A stretch of DNA of 18,675 bases. Source: an uncultured Clostridia bacterium. Its GTDB lineage: Bacteria > Bacillota > Clostridia > TANB77 > CAG-465. The notes under the pieces are model-generated. The model was not told the DNA's origin. It did not search any database and was given only the letters and a program-made list of their open reading frames with translations. A program made the position numbers and the translations under genes. The stretch lies in the NCBI GenBank assembly GCA_934162655.1, contig CAKPJL010000022.1, positions 1 to 18,675 of the forward strand. Reading direction: 5' to 3'. Below, one piece after another: positions 1-5,881 of the stretch; position 1 is the first letter of the stretch, and each line of letters begins with the position of its first letter.

Positions 1-376
1 AGTCAAGCCCATAAACAGAGATACAATTGAAAGTTTAGTCCTACGCTTAAAAGATGAATTTTCCAAGAATAGTGTAATATTTCTACAACTAAATAAATGG
101 TCATGTGTAAGAACAGATACAATAACATATATAGAAAAATGTGATAATAAATGTAACGTATATGCTAACAATAAGACACTTTTTACAACTAAAACTCTAT
201 CTACTCTTATTGATGAATTGCCTAGCAACTTTGTTAAATGCCATAAATCTTATATTTGCAATACTTCAAAAATTTTAGGGATAGATAAAAAACAAGGGCT
301 TTTATATTTTTCAAATGATGTAACATGCCCAATAAGTCAAAATTTCGATATAAGGGGTGGGAGAATTTATGAGTAA
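1..376 (+). CDS. LytTR-family response regulator, C-terminal part (AgrA-like), truncated by window edge
   Basis: An open frame enters from the left edge (first full codon at base 2) and ends at TAA 374-376, giving about 124 residues. It begins Val-Lys-Pro-Ile, which fits the conserved Lys-Pro at the end of a receiver domain. A LytTR DNA-binding domain follows, recognisable from the stretch FVKCHKSYICNTSKI, which matches the family signature F-V-x-x-H-x-S-Y-x-x-N. LytTR regulators of this type bind promoter DNA as phosphorylated dimers and are the usual partners of AgrC/ComD-type kinases. The stop codon overlaps the start of the sensor kinase by 8 bases (ATGAGTAA), so the two are very probably one translationally coupled operon. 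The receiver domain with the phosphoacceptor Asp lies outside the window. AgrA is the likeliest identity by context, but LytTR regulators serve several systems. Confidence 0.88.
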   Translation, partial: VKPINRDTIESLVLRLKDEFSKNSVIFLQLNKWSCVRTDTITYIEKCDNKCNVYANNKTLFTTKTLSTLIDELPSNFVKCHKSYICNTSKILGIDKKQGLLYFSNDVTCPISQNFDIRGGRIYE

Positions 377-1751
377 TATAATAATAAATACAGTGAGTAT
401 GTTGCTCCAAACAATTGTACTAAGTTACTGCATAGCAATCTTATCCAGCATATTTTCGGGTGAAAAATACTCAAAAAGTCAAATAATAATTTCATCAATT
501 TGTCTATCTATAAGTCCTATTGTATCAACATTTATAAAAATTGATAATGTAATTGCAAAAATGTTACTATTTTCAATACCACCTATATTCAGTATGAAAA
601 TTATATATAAAAATAGCTCTATGAAATCAATTATTATAACAATATGTACATATATATTTTTTGCAATTACAGAATTAGTAGCAATGTTTTTTGTCGTATT
701 TATATTTAAATGTAACTCTAATGATATATTAAACAATACAAGTATATTGCTAACACTAATTATTATACAAATGATATTAATGTTATTTTTAATTAAATTA
801 TTATCTTCAATAATAAGTAGATTTACTAAGTTTAGTGAATTAGCTAAAGATGTAAACTCAAATCAGATATTGAATTTAATTTTAATAATTTCAATTTGTA
901 TTCTACCAAATATTATAATAACAGCTCTAAATTCGTATAATTTTAATGTTAAATTTCTAGTCATTTACTGCTTAGAAACAATAGCCATGGCAATCACGAT
1001 ATTTATATTCTTTAAAAGAACTTTAGAAAGAGATAAAGCTCAATCTGAACTATTTATTAGTGAGACACATAATAAAACAATGGTAGGAATGGTTGATGGA
1101 GTAAGAACTTTAAAACATGATTATAACAATATTATGCAAGCATTGAATGGCTATGTTGTAACAAAGCAATATGATAAATTAGAAGAACATATTAAAAAAG
1201 TTTTACAAGAATGTAATGTGGTAAATAACTTATCTATAATAACTCCAGAATTATTTAACGAACCAGCAATATATGGAGTTATGGGTGCTAAGTATTTCTT
1301 AGCAATAGAAAAAGATATACCAGTTGATATAGAAGTAATTTGTGATTTTACAAAAGTATCATTTTCAATGCCAGACTTATCAAGAATTCTTGGTATACTT
1401 TTAGATAACGCTATGGAAGCAACTATCAATTCAAAAGAGCCTTATATTAAATTTGAAGCAATATTTGACAAAAGGAAAAATGCAGATGTAATTAAAGTTA
1501 TAAATACTTATGATACTTCTATAAATATAAATTTAGAAAAAATATATGAAAAAGGAGTTTCAAGTAAAAAAGTAAAGTCTGGAATTGGCTTATGGGAAGT
1601 TAAAAAGATTATAAAGAAAAATAAAAATGCTCAAATATACCCGACAATTGAAAAAGGTAAATTTGTTCAAAACATTATAATTGAAAGACTATTTGAATAT
1701 GAAGAGCCAGATAAAGAAGAAGGTGCCATGATAATAAAAGATAATGACTAG
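369..1751 (+). CDS. agrC: AgrC-type sensor histidine kinase (HPK10 / GHKL ATPase)
   Basis: This 460-residue membrane kinase should sense a cyclic autoinducing peptide and phosphorylate the regulator encoded just upstream. The N-terminal 215 residues are hydrophobic and contain about six transmembrane segments. The dimerisation/phosphoacceptor helix carries LKHDYNNI with His250, the HPK10 form of the H box. The GHKL ATPase domain shows the N box LLDNAMEAT (Asn347) and the G box GIGLWEV (about 405-411), preceded by EKGVSSKK. I chose the ATG at 369 over an in-frame GTG at 357 because it has an AGGGG ribosome site 11 bases upstream and overlaps the preceding stop codon, the usual coupling geometry. 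The hairpin at 1754-1790 closes the unit. The gene faces agrD and agrB tail to tail, instead of following them in one operon as in Staphylococcus. Confidence 0.9.
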   Translation: MSNIIINTVSMLLQTIVLSYCIAILSSIFSGEKYSKSQIIISSICLSISPIVSTFIKIDNVIAKMLLFSIPPIFSMKIIYKNSSMKSIIITICTYIFFAITELVAMFFVVFIFKCNSNDILNNTSILLTLIIIQMILMLFLIKLLSSIISRFTKFSELAKDVNSNQILNLILIISICILPNIIITALNSYNFNVKFLVIYCLETIAMAITIFIFFKRTLERDKAQSELFISETHNKTMVGMVDGVRTLKHDYNNIMQALNGYVVTKQYDKLEEHIKKVLQECNVVNNLSIITPELFNEPAIYGVMGAKYFLAIEKDIPVDIEVICDFTKVSFSMPDLSRILGILLDNAMEATINSKEPYIKFEAIFDKRKNADVIKVINTYDTSININLEKIYEKGVSSKKVKSGIGLWEVKKIIKKNKNAQIYPTIEKGKFVQNIIIERLFEYEEPDKEEGAMIIKDND

Positions 1752-1753
1752 AA

Positions 1754-1790
1754 AGTGGAAGTAAGTTTTGCTACTTACTTCTACTTTTTT
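1754..1790 (+). terminator. Rho-independent terminator of the regulator-agrC unit
   Basis: A 12-base stem (1754-1765 with 1774-1785, one G-T wobble) around an 8-base loop runs into a six-T tract and starts 3 bases after the agrC stop codon. Confidence 0.85.
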
Positions 1791-1793
1791 AGA

Positions 1794-1822
1794 TAAGGAA
1801 AACCACGGCAGATTGCCGTGGT
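1794..1822 (-). terminator. Terminator of the agrB-agrD unit
   Basis: A perfect 9-base GC-rich stem (ACCACGGCA, 1802-1810, with 1814-1822) has a 3-base loop. On the minus strand it is followed by TTTTCCTT. It lies 27 bases past the agrD stop codon and almost abuts the agrC terminator, so the two convergent units are insulated from each other. Confidence 0.75.
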
Positions 1823-1848
1823 AATTGTTGTATTGTTAATTTATTATA

Positions 1849-1962
1849 TTATTTTTGTATTAAGCATCTTGGTGCCTTCGGTTGTAAAAATACTACCCAA
1901 AAGCAACTATTAGTTGATGATTTAGCATAAACCTCCAATATTTTTTTGACAATTTTTTTCAT
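1849..1962 (-). CDS. agrD: AgrD autoinducing-peptide precursor, 37 residues
   Basis: A short gene on the minus strand encodes a 37-residue peptide with a basic amphipathic N-terminus (MKKIVKKILEVYAKSSTN), a central Cys20-Phe-Trp-Val-Val-Phe and a tail beginning QPKAP. This is the AgrD plan: an N-terminal membrane-associating leader, a core whose Cys forms a thiolactone ring, and a C-terminal P-x-x-P recognition tail removed by AgrB. The ATG at 1962 has a near-perfect site, AGGAGGG, 6 bases upstream. It lies 155 bases downstream of agrB on the same strand and ends before a terminator. Oddities: relative to remembered clostridial and Listeria AgrD peptides there is one extra residue between the ring Cys and the Gln-Pro, suggesting a six-residue ring (CFWVVF) or a five-residue ring with an altered tail. 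A second Cys (Cys33) lies in the C-terminal tail. Ring size and cleavage sites are inferred. Confidence 0.9.
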   Translation of the reverse strand: MKKIVKKILEVYAKSSTNSCFWVVFLQPKAPRCLIQK

Positions 1963-1986
1963 AAAATCCCTCCTTTTTCATTTGTT

Positions 1987-2074
1987 TGCTAGTATATTTT
2001 ATCTTTTTTTCGCTGTTATAGATAAACTTACCTTTCTATATAATAAAAATATTGAAAAGTAAAATATACTAGCA
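1987..2074. repeat. 15-bp perfect inverted repeat between agrB and agrD
   Basis: The arms TGCTAGTATATTTTA (1987-2001) and its exact complement (2060-2074) are separated by 58 bases. The element fills most of the gap between agrB and agrD. It could be a long-range stem in the agrBD mRNA, or two operator half-sites flanking an internal agrD promoter. No T-run follows either arm as it would in a simple terminator. Confidence 0.8.
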
Positions 2075-2117
2075 TAAATTTATATTAAAGTATATGAAAT
2101 ACCTAATATAACAAATT

Positions 2118-2735
2118 TTATTTTTCAAAATACTTACTAAATTCTTTTGAATCCTTTGATCTAGTACATTTTAAAATTTTATAAGCAATGTTTGTAGCCA
2201 TAAAATTACTATATAACATAGTTATAAGTATTATTTGCTTTGTAATATTATCTTTAATGAATAAAACTAAACTAATATCGATTATTATTTGAGAGATTAT
2301 TGCCAAAATTTTCATAGTTATTCTCTTATTTTTATTTAATACAGGTACTTCTTCTGTATCAGATGGAGCATATTTTAAAATAACATATAAAGAAAACAAA
2401 TTAATTAAGGCTAAACTAATATAAAATGTCATGTCATTTAGTTTAATGTATTTTGAAATTAAAGAAGGTGTAATAAAAAATATTGAACTAAAAACAAAAC
2501 ATGTAAAATTGGTTCTAGCATGTGCTCCTCCTAAAAATGTTTTATATAGAGTTGTAACCAAAAACACAACTCCTACTTCTTTTAATATTTCTAAAAGGAG
2601 AGACACTATAAATATTAACAAATATTTTGGTGTATCTTCTAACACTCTAGTTACCCCAAACATCATTATTTCTCTTTGATCTGGGTCAATATCTTCATTT
2701 TTATATAGCATATTATCTACTATATAACCACTCAT
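2118..2735 (-). CDS. agrB: AgrB-type accessory gene regulator protease
   Basis: AgrB is a polytopic membrane cysteine endopeptidase that cleaves the AgrD tail and forms the thiolactone. This 205-residue protein has the family length and about five hydrophobic segments. The catalytic motif is plain in LGGAHARTNFTC, with the His and the Cys seven residues apart (His72 and Cys79 counted from the ATG used here), exactly the AgrB His-x6-Cys dyad. An in-frame TTG at 2747 is possible, but I prefer the ATG at 2735, which has a weak GGTAG site 6 bases upstream. The gene is followed on the same strand by agrD, its substrate. It is divergent from the peroxiredoxin gene, from which it is separated by about 200 bases. 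The weak ribosome site suggests modest translation compared with agrD. Confidence 0.93.
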   Translation of the reverse strand: MSGYIVDNMLYKNEDIDPDQREIMMFGVTRVLEDTPKYLLIFIVSLLLEILKEVGVVFLVTTLYKTFLGGAHARTNFTCFVFSSIFFITPSLISKYIKLNDMTFYISLALINLFSLYVILKYAPSDTEEVPVLNKNKRITMKILAIISQIIIDISLVLFIKDNITKQIILITMLYSNFMATNIAYKILKCTRSKDSKEFSKYFEK

Positions 2736-2774
2736 TTTTTCTACCAAATGGCATCACCAACTTCATACTCTTTG

Positions 2775-2803
2775 ATTATATACTTAAAATTCGACACATT
2801 TGA
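2775..2803 (-). promoter_or_regulatory. Candidate promoter for agrB
   Basis: On the minus strand a perfect TATAAT (2780-2775) lies 17 bases downstream of a poor -35 (TCAAAT). It would give a leader of about 33 bases before the agrB ATG. The -35 is weak, so an activator or a different site is possible. Confidence 0.35.
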
Positions 2804-2819
2804 AAACTATTGGTATAAT
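2791..2819 (+). promoter_or_regulatory. Candidate sigma-A promoter for the peroxiredoxin operon
   Basis: TCGACA (2791-2796) and TATAAT (2814-2819) are 17 bases apart. Transcription would start near 2826 and leave a leader of about 115 bases. It overlaps the candidate agrB promoter on the other strand, so the two could interfere. Confidence 0.5.
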
Positions 2820-2942
2820 GTCTATTTTCATAGGTAAAATCTAATTTTTATAACTTGACCGCGATTTTTACTACTTTTGCAATCACTTTTTTTGTAACAT
2901 GTTATTTTTTTTATCATATTATAATTTTAGGAGGAGAATTAT

Positions 2943-3644
2943 ATGGAAAATGATTGTTTAAAGGTTATGAATAATTTTGAGGAAAAACACTGTATATCCA
3001 TTGGGGATGTTGCACCAGATTTTACTGCAAATACCACAATGGGACCTATAAGACTAGGTGATTATAAGGGTAACTGGGTGGTGCTTTTTTCACATCCAGG
3101 GGATTTTACCCCGGTATGTACCACAGAATTTATATGCTTTGCTAAGCTAAATAATGAATTTTTAAAAAGAAATTGTAATCTGATAGGGCTTTCAATAGAT
3201 AGTAACCCATCACATCTAGCATGGGTAAATAATATACATAGAACTACTGGTATAACTATACCATTTCCAATTATTGCAGATTTAAATATGGACATTGCAA
3301 AAAAGTACAATATGATTGCACCAAATGTAAGCAATACAAGTACAATAAGAAGCGTATATATAATTGATCCAAATCAAAGAATTAGATGCATTTTGTCTTA
3401 CCCAAAAACTTGTGGAAGAAATATTGGTGAGATTCTAAGAATATTAGAATCCCTACAAATTACAGACAACCAAAATGTACTTACACCAGCAAACTGGGTT
3501 CCAAATCAGGCAACAATAATACCAGCCCCACAAACTTACAAAGAACTTATTGAACGTACTAATGATAACTCAATGTACACATGCCTTGACTGGTATTTGT
3601 GTTTTAATGAAAATACTAATAATAGTAACAATTTAAATATGTAA
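2943..3644 (+). CDS. Peroxiredoxin, Prx6/1-Cys subfamily (AhpC/TSA)
   Basis: A cytosolic thiol peroxidase of 233 residues that reduces hydrogen peroxide and organic peroxides. The active site reads FSHPGDFTPVCTTEF, with the peroxidatic Cys59 in P-x3-T-x2-C. The C-terminal Prx6-type extension contains TCLDWYLC, with Cys214 and Cys220 six residues apart. This matches the arrangement in archaeal-type Prx6 enzymes, where such Cys residues take part in resolution. The N-terminus carries about 15 extra residues, including Cys5 and Cys17, before the usual domain start, and the tail is Asn-rich. A strong site (AGGAGGAG) precedes the ATG. The next gene starts 14 bases after the stop with its own site, so the two form an operon. 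A TATAAT at 2920 is too close to the ribosome site to be its promoter. Confidence 0.93.
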   Translation: MENDCLKVMNNFEEKHCISIGDVAPDFTANTTMGPIRLGDYKGNWVVLFSHPGDFTPVCTTEFICFAKLNNEFLKRNCNLIGLSIDSNPSHLAWVNNIHRTTGITIPFPIIADLNMDIAKKYNMIAPNVSNTSTIRSVYIIDPNQRIRCILSYPKTCGRNIGEILRILESLQITDNQNVLTPANWVPNQATIIPAPQTYKELIERTNDNSMYTCLDWYLCFNENTNNSNNLNM

Positions 3645-3658
3645 TTTAGGAGGTAAAT

Positions 3659-3853
3659 ATGGATACTATAAATGATAATAGATGTTGTTCATCTTGTAAT
3701 AATAACAATAATAATTCTTGTGGATTTTTAAGCAGCATATGTTGTAGCGGTTCTAACTCTTGTATTTGGATAATTTTAATAATTATTGCAATAATATTAA
3801 TTTTAAATAGTTGCTCTTCAAATTCAGGAAATTGCTGTAATGGACTTATTTAA
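3659..3853 (+). CDS. Cys- and Asn-rich single-helix membrane microprotein
   Basis: Unrecognised 64-residue protein. The first 35 residues are rich in Asn, Ser and Cys (seven Cys, two of them in CC pairs). A hydrophobic helix of about 15 residues follows (WIILIIIAIILIL), then a short tail with three more Cys (SCSSNSGNCC), for ten Cys in all. The start is certain: AGGAGG lies 6 bases before the ATG. It follows the peroxiredoxin gene at 14 bases and precedes a terminator, so it is co-transcribed with it. Clustered Cys on both sides of a membrane helix next to a peroxidase could mean a membrane-tethered thiol partner or metal binder. Cys-rich microproteins with a single helix also occur in spore coats. 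Neither role is shown by sequence alone. Confidence 0.72.
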   Translation: MDTINDNRCCSSCNNNNNNSCGFLSSICCSGSNSCIWIILIIIAIILILNSCSSNSGNCCNGLI

Positions 3854-3860
3854 AAAATAC

Positions 3861-3891
3861 AAAAAGATGAAATTTTAAATTTCATCTTTTT
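3861..3891. terminator. Bidirectional terminator between convergent genes
   Basis: AAAGATGAAATTT and AAATTTCATCTTT form a long AT-rich stem with a T-run on the plus side and an A-run on the other. It closes the peroxiredoxin unit. The end of the minus-strand gene (its last codons and stop at 3875) lies inside the stem. Confidence 0.8.
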
Positions 3892-4069
3892 TTGTTTCTT
3901 TACTTAAAAGTTTTAATAATATATACTCATAATTTTTTCCTTCTTCTTTTGCATAATCAATTTCTTTTTGTAATTTGTTTATTTCAGCCTTTTTATAAAA
4001 AATTGATGTTATATAAAAGACAAATATAACCGCCATAAGTATTATTTCTGCTATAAAAACATTATCCAT
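3875..4069 (-). CDS. Small membrane protein with a coiled-coil tail
   Basis: Unrecognised 64-residue protein. One transmembrane helix (about residues 3-24, VFIAEIILMAVIFVFYITSI) is followed by a charged helical stretch of about 35 residues (KKAEINKLQKEIDYAKEEG and onward) that probably forms a cytoplasmic coiled coil. I chose the ATG at 4069 because AGGAG lies 7 bases before it. An ATG 30 bases upstream lacks a site. A well-formed promoter lies about 50 bases upstream. It is monocistronic, with its stop codon buried in the shared terminator. No enzymatic motif is visible. Confidence 0.68.
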   Translation of the reverse strand: MDNVFIAEIILMAVIFVFYITSIFYKKAEINKLQKEIDYAKEEGKNYEYILLKLLSKETKKDEI

Positions 4070-4119
4070 TAAACCACTCCTAAAACATATTCTATGCAAT
4101 ATTTAAAACATTATTATTA

Positions 4120-4148
4120 ATTATAGCATAACACTTTAAGTATTACAA
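4120..4148 (-). promoter_or_regulatory. Sigma-A promoter of the small coiled-coil membrane protein
   Basis: On the minus strand TTGTAA and TATAAT are 17 bases apart, with a TG one base before the -10 (extended -10). The leader would be about 44 bases. Confidence 0.6.
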
Positions 4149-4182
4149 CATATACATTAGATTTTTCTGATATATGTTTTTT
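4148..4182 (+). other. Hairpin followed by a T-run, upstream of the RHH gene
   Basis: ACATAT (4148-4153) pairs with ATATGT (4172-4177), and ATTAGA with TCTGAT inside it, leaving a small bulge and a TTTT loop. Six T's follow. It looks like a terminator but has no + strand gene to terminate between it and the previous terminator. It may be an attenuator or an operator for the ribbon-helix-helix gene 40 bases further on. Confidence 0.4.
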
Positions 4183-4221
4183 ATACCATTTATTATAAAA
4201 TTTTTATAGGGAGTGATTAAC

Positions 4222-4410
4222 ATGAGTATATATATAAATATGAAGAAAAACAGAGTAGAAGCTAGTTATAAAACTGTATATCTAAAAAATGATTTAATAG
4301 AAAAGTTAGACAAAATAGCAAAAGAAAATGACACATCTTTTAATAATGTAGTAGTAAATATGCTAGAATATTGTACAAACAATGAAATTAACACAGATAA
4401 AAAAGCCTAA
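4222..4410 (+). CDS. Ribbon-helix-helix (CopG/Arc-like) DNA-binding protein
   Basis: A 62-residue protein whose middle reads KTVYLKNDLIEKLDKIAKENDTSFNNVVVNMLEY: a short beta strand, a helix, a turn and a second helix, as in the RHH fold that binds DNA as a dimer through its paired strands. The ATG at 4222 has GGGAGTG 6 bases upstream and is preferred to a GTG at 4213. It stands alone with its own terminator. No toxin gene is adjacent in the same direction, so it is more likely a stand-alone regulator than an antitoxin. Its target cannot be read from the sequence, but RHH proteins often repress their own promoters. Confidence 0.7.
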   Translation: MSIYINMKKNRVEASYKTVYLKNDLIEKLDKIAKENDTSFNNVVVNMLEYCTNNEINTDKKA

Positions 4411-4412
4411 AG

Positions 4413-4440
4413 AAAATCACTCTATTTTAGAGTGATTTTT
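4413..4440 (+). terminator. Terminator of the RHH gene
   Basis: A perfect 12-base stem (AAAATCACTCTA, 4413-4424, with 4428-4439) has a TTT loop and its own T-tract, starting 2 bases after the stop codon. Confidence 0.88.
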
Positions 4441-4495
4441 CGTAAAAAAACACCTCACATTTATTTAAAAAAATAAATATAAAGCATTTTTTTAT

Positions 4496-5299
4496 TTATA
4501 TTCTTATAGCTTTTTCTTCAAGTCTTAGTTTATCAGCAATCATAGCTATAAACTCTGAATTTGTTGGTTTGCCTTTATTTGAATTTACAGTGTAACCAAA
4601 TATTTTATCATGCATTTCTATTTGTCCTCTATTCCAAGCGACTTCTATTGCATGTCTTATTGCTCTTTCAACTCTCGATGGTGTTGTTTGGTATTTTTTT
4701 GCTAGATTTGGATATAATACTTTTGTTATAGAATTTATTATTTCTTCATCTTCAACTGCTAAAAGAATAGCTTCACGAATATACTGATAACCTTTTATAT
4801 GAGCTGGTACACCAACATCATGAATTATATTTGTTACTCTCACCTCTATTGGTGCAATCCCGTTACTTGCTGCTATCGGCTTGTTATAGCACCCCGGAAC
4901 ATTCACATAATCTGATGCTTCAGAAGAAATCAAATCTCTTAGTCTATCTATTAAAGTCCCTATATCAAATGGTTTTACTACATAATATGTTGCTCCGAGT
5001 GCAATAGCTTTTTGCGTAATTTTCTCTTGCCCTATCGCAGACATTATAACAACAGTTGGTAAACTTGCATCCTTTTCTTTTACCATATCTTCTAAGACAG
5101 CTAGTCCATCTCTTTCTGGCATAACAATATCAAGTAGCAATATGTCTGCCTTGCATTCTCTTAGCTTACTTACTGCATTTACACCATCATTGGCAGTAGC
5201 AACAACTTCCATATCATCTTGCGAATTAATATACATAGTTAAAATTTTGACAAATTCCTTATTGTCATCCATCACCATTACTTTTGTTTTCTCACTCAT
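4496..5299 (-). CDS. spo0A: Stage 0 sporulation master regulator Spo0A
   Basis: A 267-residue response regulator that, when phosphorylated, starts sporulation and governs stationary-phase genes. The receiver domain (about 1-125) has the acidic pocket Asp11-Asp12, phosphoacceptor Asp57 in LLLDIVMPERDGL and Lys109 in VVKPFDI. The C-terminal effector domain has the highly conserved recognition region TPSRVERAIRHAIEVAWNRG. Length and both domains are complete. The start is supported by GGGAGG 4 bases before the ATG. The usual neighbour spoIVB is not upstream here. Instead a spore-protein gene lies divergently across 333 bases. Autoregulation is suggested by a perfect Spo0A box about 95 bases upstream. 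In clostridia without the Bacillus phosphorelay, orphan kinases usually phosphorylate Spo0A directly. Confidence 0.98.
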   Translation of the reverse strand: MSEKTKVMVMDDNKEFVKILTMYINSQDDMEVVATANDGVNAVSKLRECKADILLLDIVMPERDGLAVLEDMVKEKDASLPTVVIMSAIGQEKITQKAIALGATYYVVKPFDIGTLIDRLRDLISSEASDYVNVPGCYNKPIAASNGIAPIEVRVTNIIHDVGVPAHIKGYQYIREAILLAVEDEEIINSITKVLYPNLAKKYQTTPSRVERAIRHAIEVAWNRGQIEMHDKIFGYTVNSNKGKPTNSEFIAMIADKLRLEEKAIRI

Positions 5300-5393
5300 G
5301 AAACCTCCCTCGTTTATCTAAACAGCGTAACACAATTATATATATTATTTTAACTAAAATCAAGAGTTTTTATCATTTTTTAAAAACGAGTTT

Positions 5394-5400
5394 TGTCGAA
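5394..5400. promoter_or_regulatory. Spo0A box upstream of spo0A
   Basis: TGTCGAA, the core Spo0A-binding heptamer, sits in the context TTTTGTCGAAT. It lies about 95 bases upstream of the spo0A ATG and reads on the strand opposite the gene. In the same leader, GGATAA followed 16 bases after its GGA by GAAT loosely resembles a sigma-H promoter, but the spacing is slightly short. The heptamer can occur by chance about once in a window of this size, so its position is the main support. Confidence 0.5.
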
Positions 5401-5460
5401 TTTAAACATTTTTATTCGTTTTTTTTATTTTATTCAAAATTTTTTATTTTATCCACTTAT

Positions 5461-5605
5461 TTGACACTATAAATAAAATAAATACGACATTTAATTTTCA
5501 TACATCTAATATTTATTTGTAAATTCCTAATATTACCAGTATTAATATTTTAAATTGACACAAATTATTAGTGTAAAACAACAAATTATTTTAGTTGTTT
5601 GACAC
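5461..5605 (+). repeat. Three direct copies of TTGACAC in the spo0A-ssp gap
   Basis: TTGACAC occurs at 5461-5467, 5555-5561 and 5599-5605, always on the + strand. The rest of the 333-base gap (5300-5632) is AT-rich, with a 7-base inverted repeat (5576-5582 with 5594-5600) just before the ssp ribosome site. The copies may be regulator sites or stacked -35 elements. None has a convincing -10 at 16-18 bases. I could not identify a clear sigma-G promoter for the spore gene. Confidence 0.55.
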
Positions 5606-5632
5606 TTTTAATATATTGGAGGTGAATTTAAT

Positions 5633-5815
5633 ATGGCATCAAGCAAAAATCCACAAGCTAGAGAAGCTTTAAACAGATTCAAATATGAAGTTGCTTCTGA
5701 AGTAGGTGTAAACTTAAAACAAGGTTACAATGGTGATTTAACTTCTAAACAAGCTGGAACAGTTGGCGGAATGATGGTTAAGAAAATGATTGAAAAAGCT
5801 GCTAGCCAAATGTAG
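5633..5815 (+). CDS. Alpha/beta-type small acid-soluble spore protein
   Basis: A 60-residue protein that coats DNA in the forespore, protects it from UV and heat damage, and is degraded at germination. The family plan is complete: SKNPQAREALNRFKYEVASEVGV near the N-terminus contains the germination-protease site (Glu within ASEVGV). The second conserved block is LTSKQAGTVGGMMVKKMIE. Length is typical for clostridial alpha/beta SASP. GGAGGTG precedes the ATG by 9 bases. Expression is expected only in the forespore under sigma-G, though a consensus sigma-G promoter was not obvious. It has its own strong terminator and is divergent from spo0A. Several paralogues usually exist in a genome, so no specific gene letter is assigned. 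Confidence 0.96.
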   Translation: MASSKNPQAREALNRFKYEVASEVGVNLKQGYNGDLTSKQAGTVGGMMVKKMIEKAASQM

Positions 5816-5840
5816 TTAAACTTTTTTAGTTTATTAATTT

Positions 5841-5874
5841 AAAAGGTGACTAAATTTTATCTTAGTCACCTTTT
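5841..5874. terminator. Bidirectional terminator between ssp and the ferritin-like gene
   Basis: A perfect 13-base stem (AAAAGGTGACTAA, 5841-5853, with 5862-5874) supplies a T-run on the plus side and an A-run on the other. It serves both convergent genes. Confidence 0.88.
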
Positions 5875-5881
5875 ATTTAGT

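Noticed and set aside
2920..2925. TATAAT just before the peroxiredoxin gene.
   Set aside because: It ends only 4 bases from the ribosome site, so a transcript from it would lack a usable leader. The pair at 2791-2819 fits better.
4222..4410. RHH protein as the antitoxin of a toxin-antitoxin pair.
   Set aside because: No small toxin-like gene lies adjacent on the same strand, and a terminator follows immediately.
4459..4478. An AT-only palindrome (ATTTATTT with AAATAAAT) downstream of spo0A as a terminator.
   Set aside because: The stem contains only A-T pairs in a very AT-rich region and has no clear T-tract on the spo0A strand, so it is not convincing.
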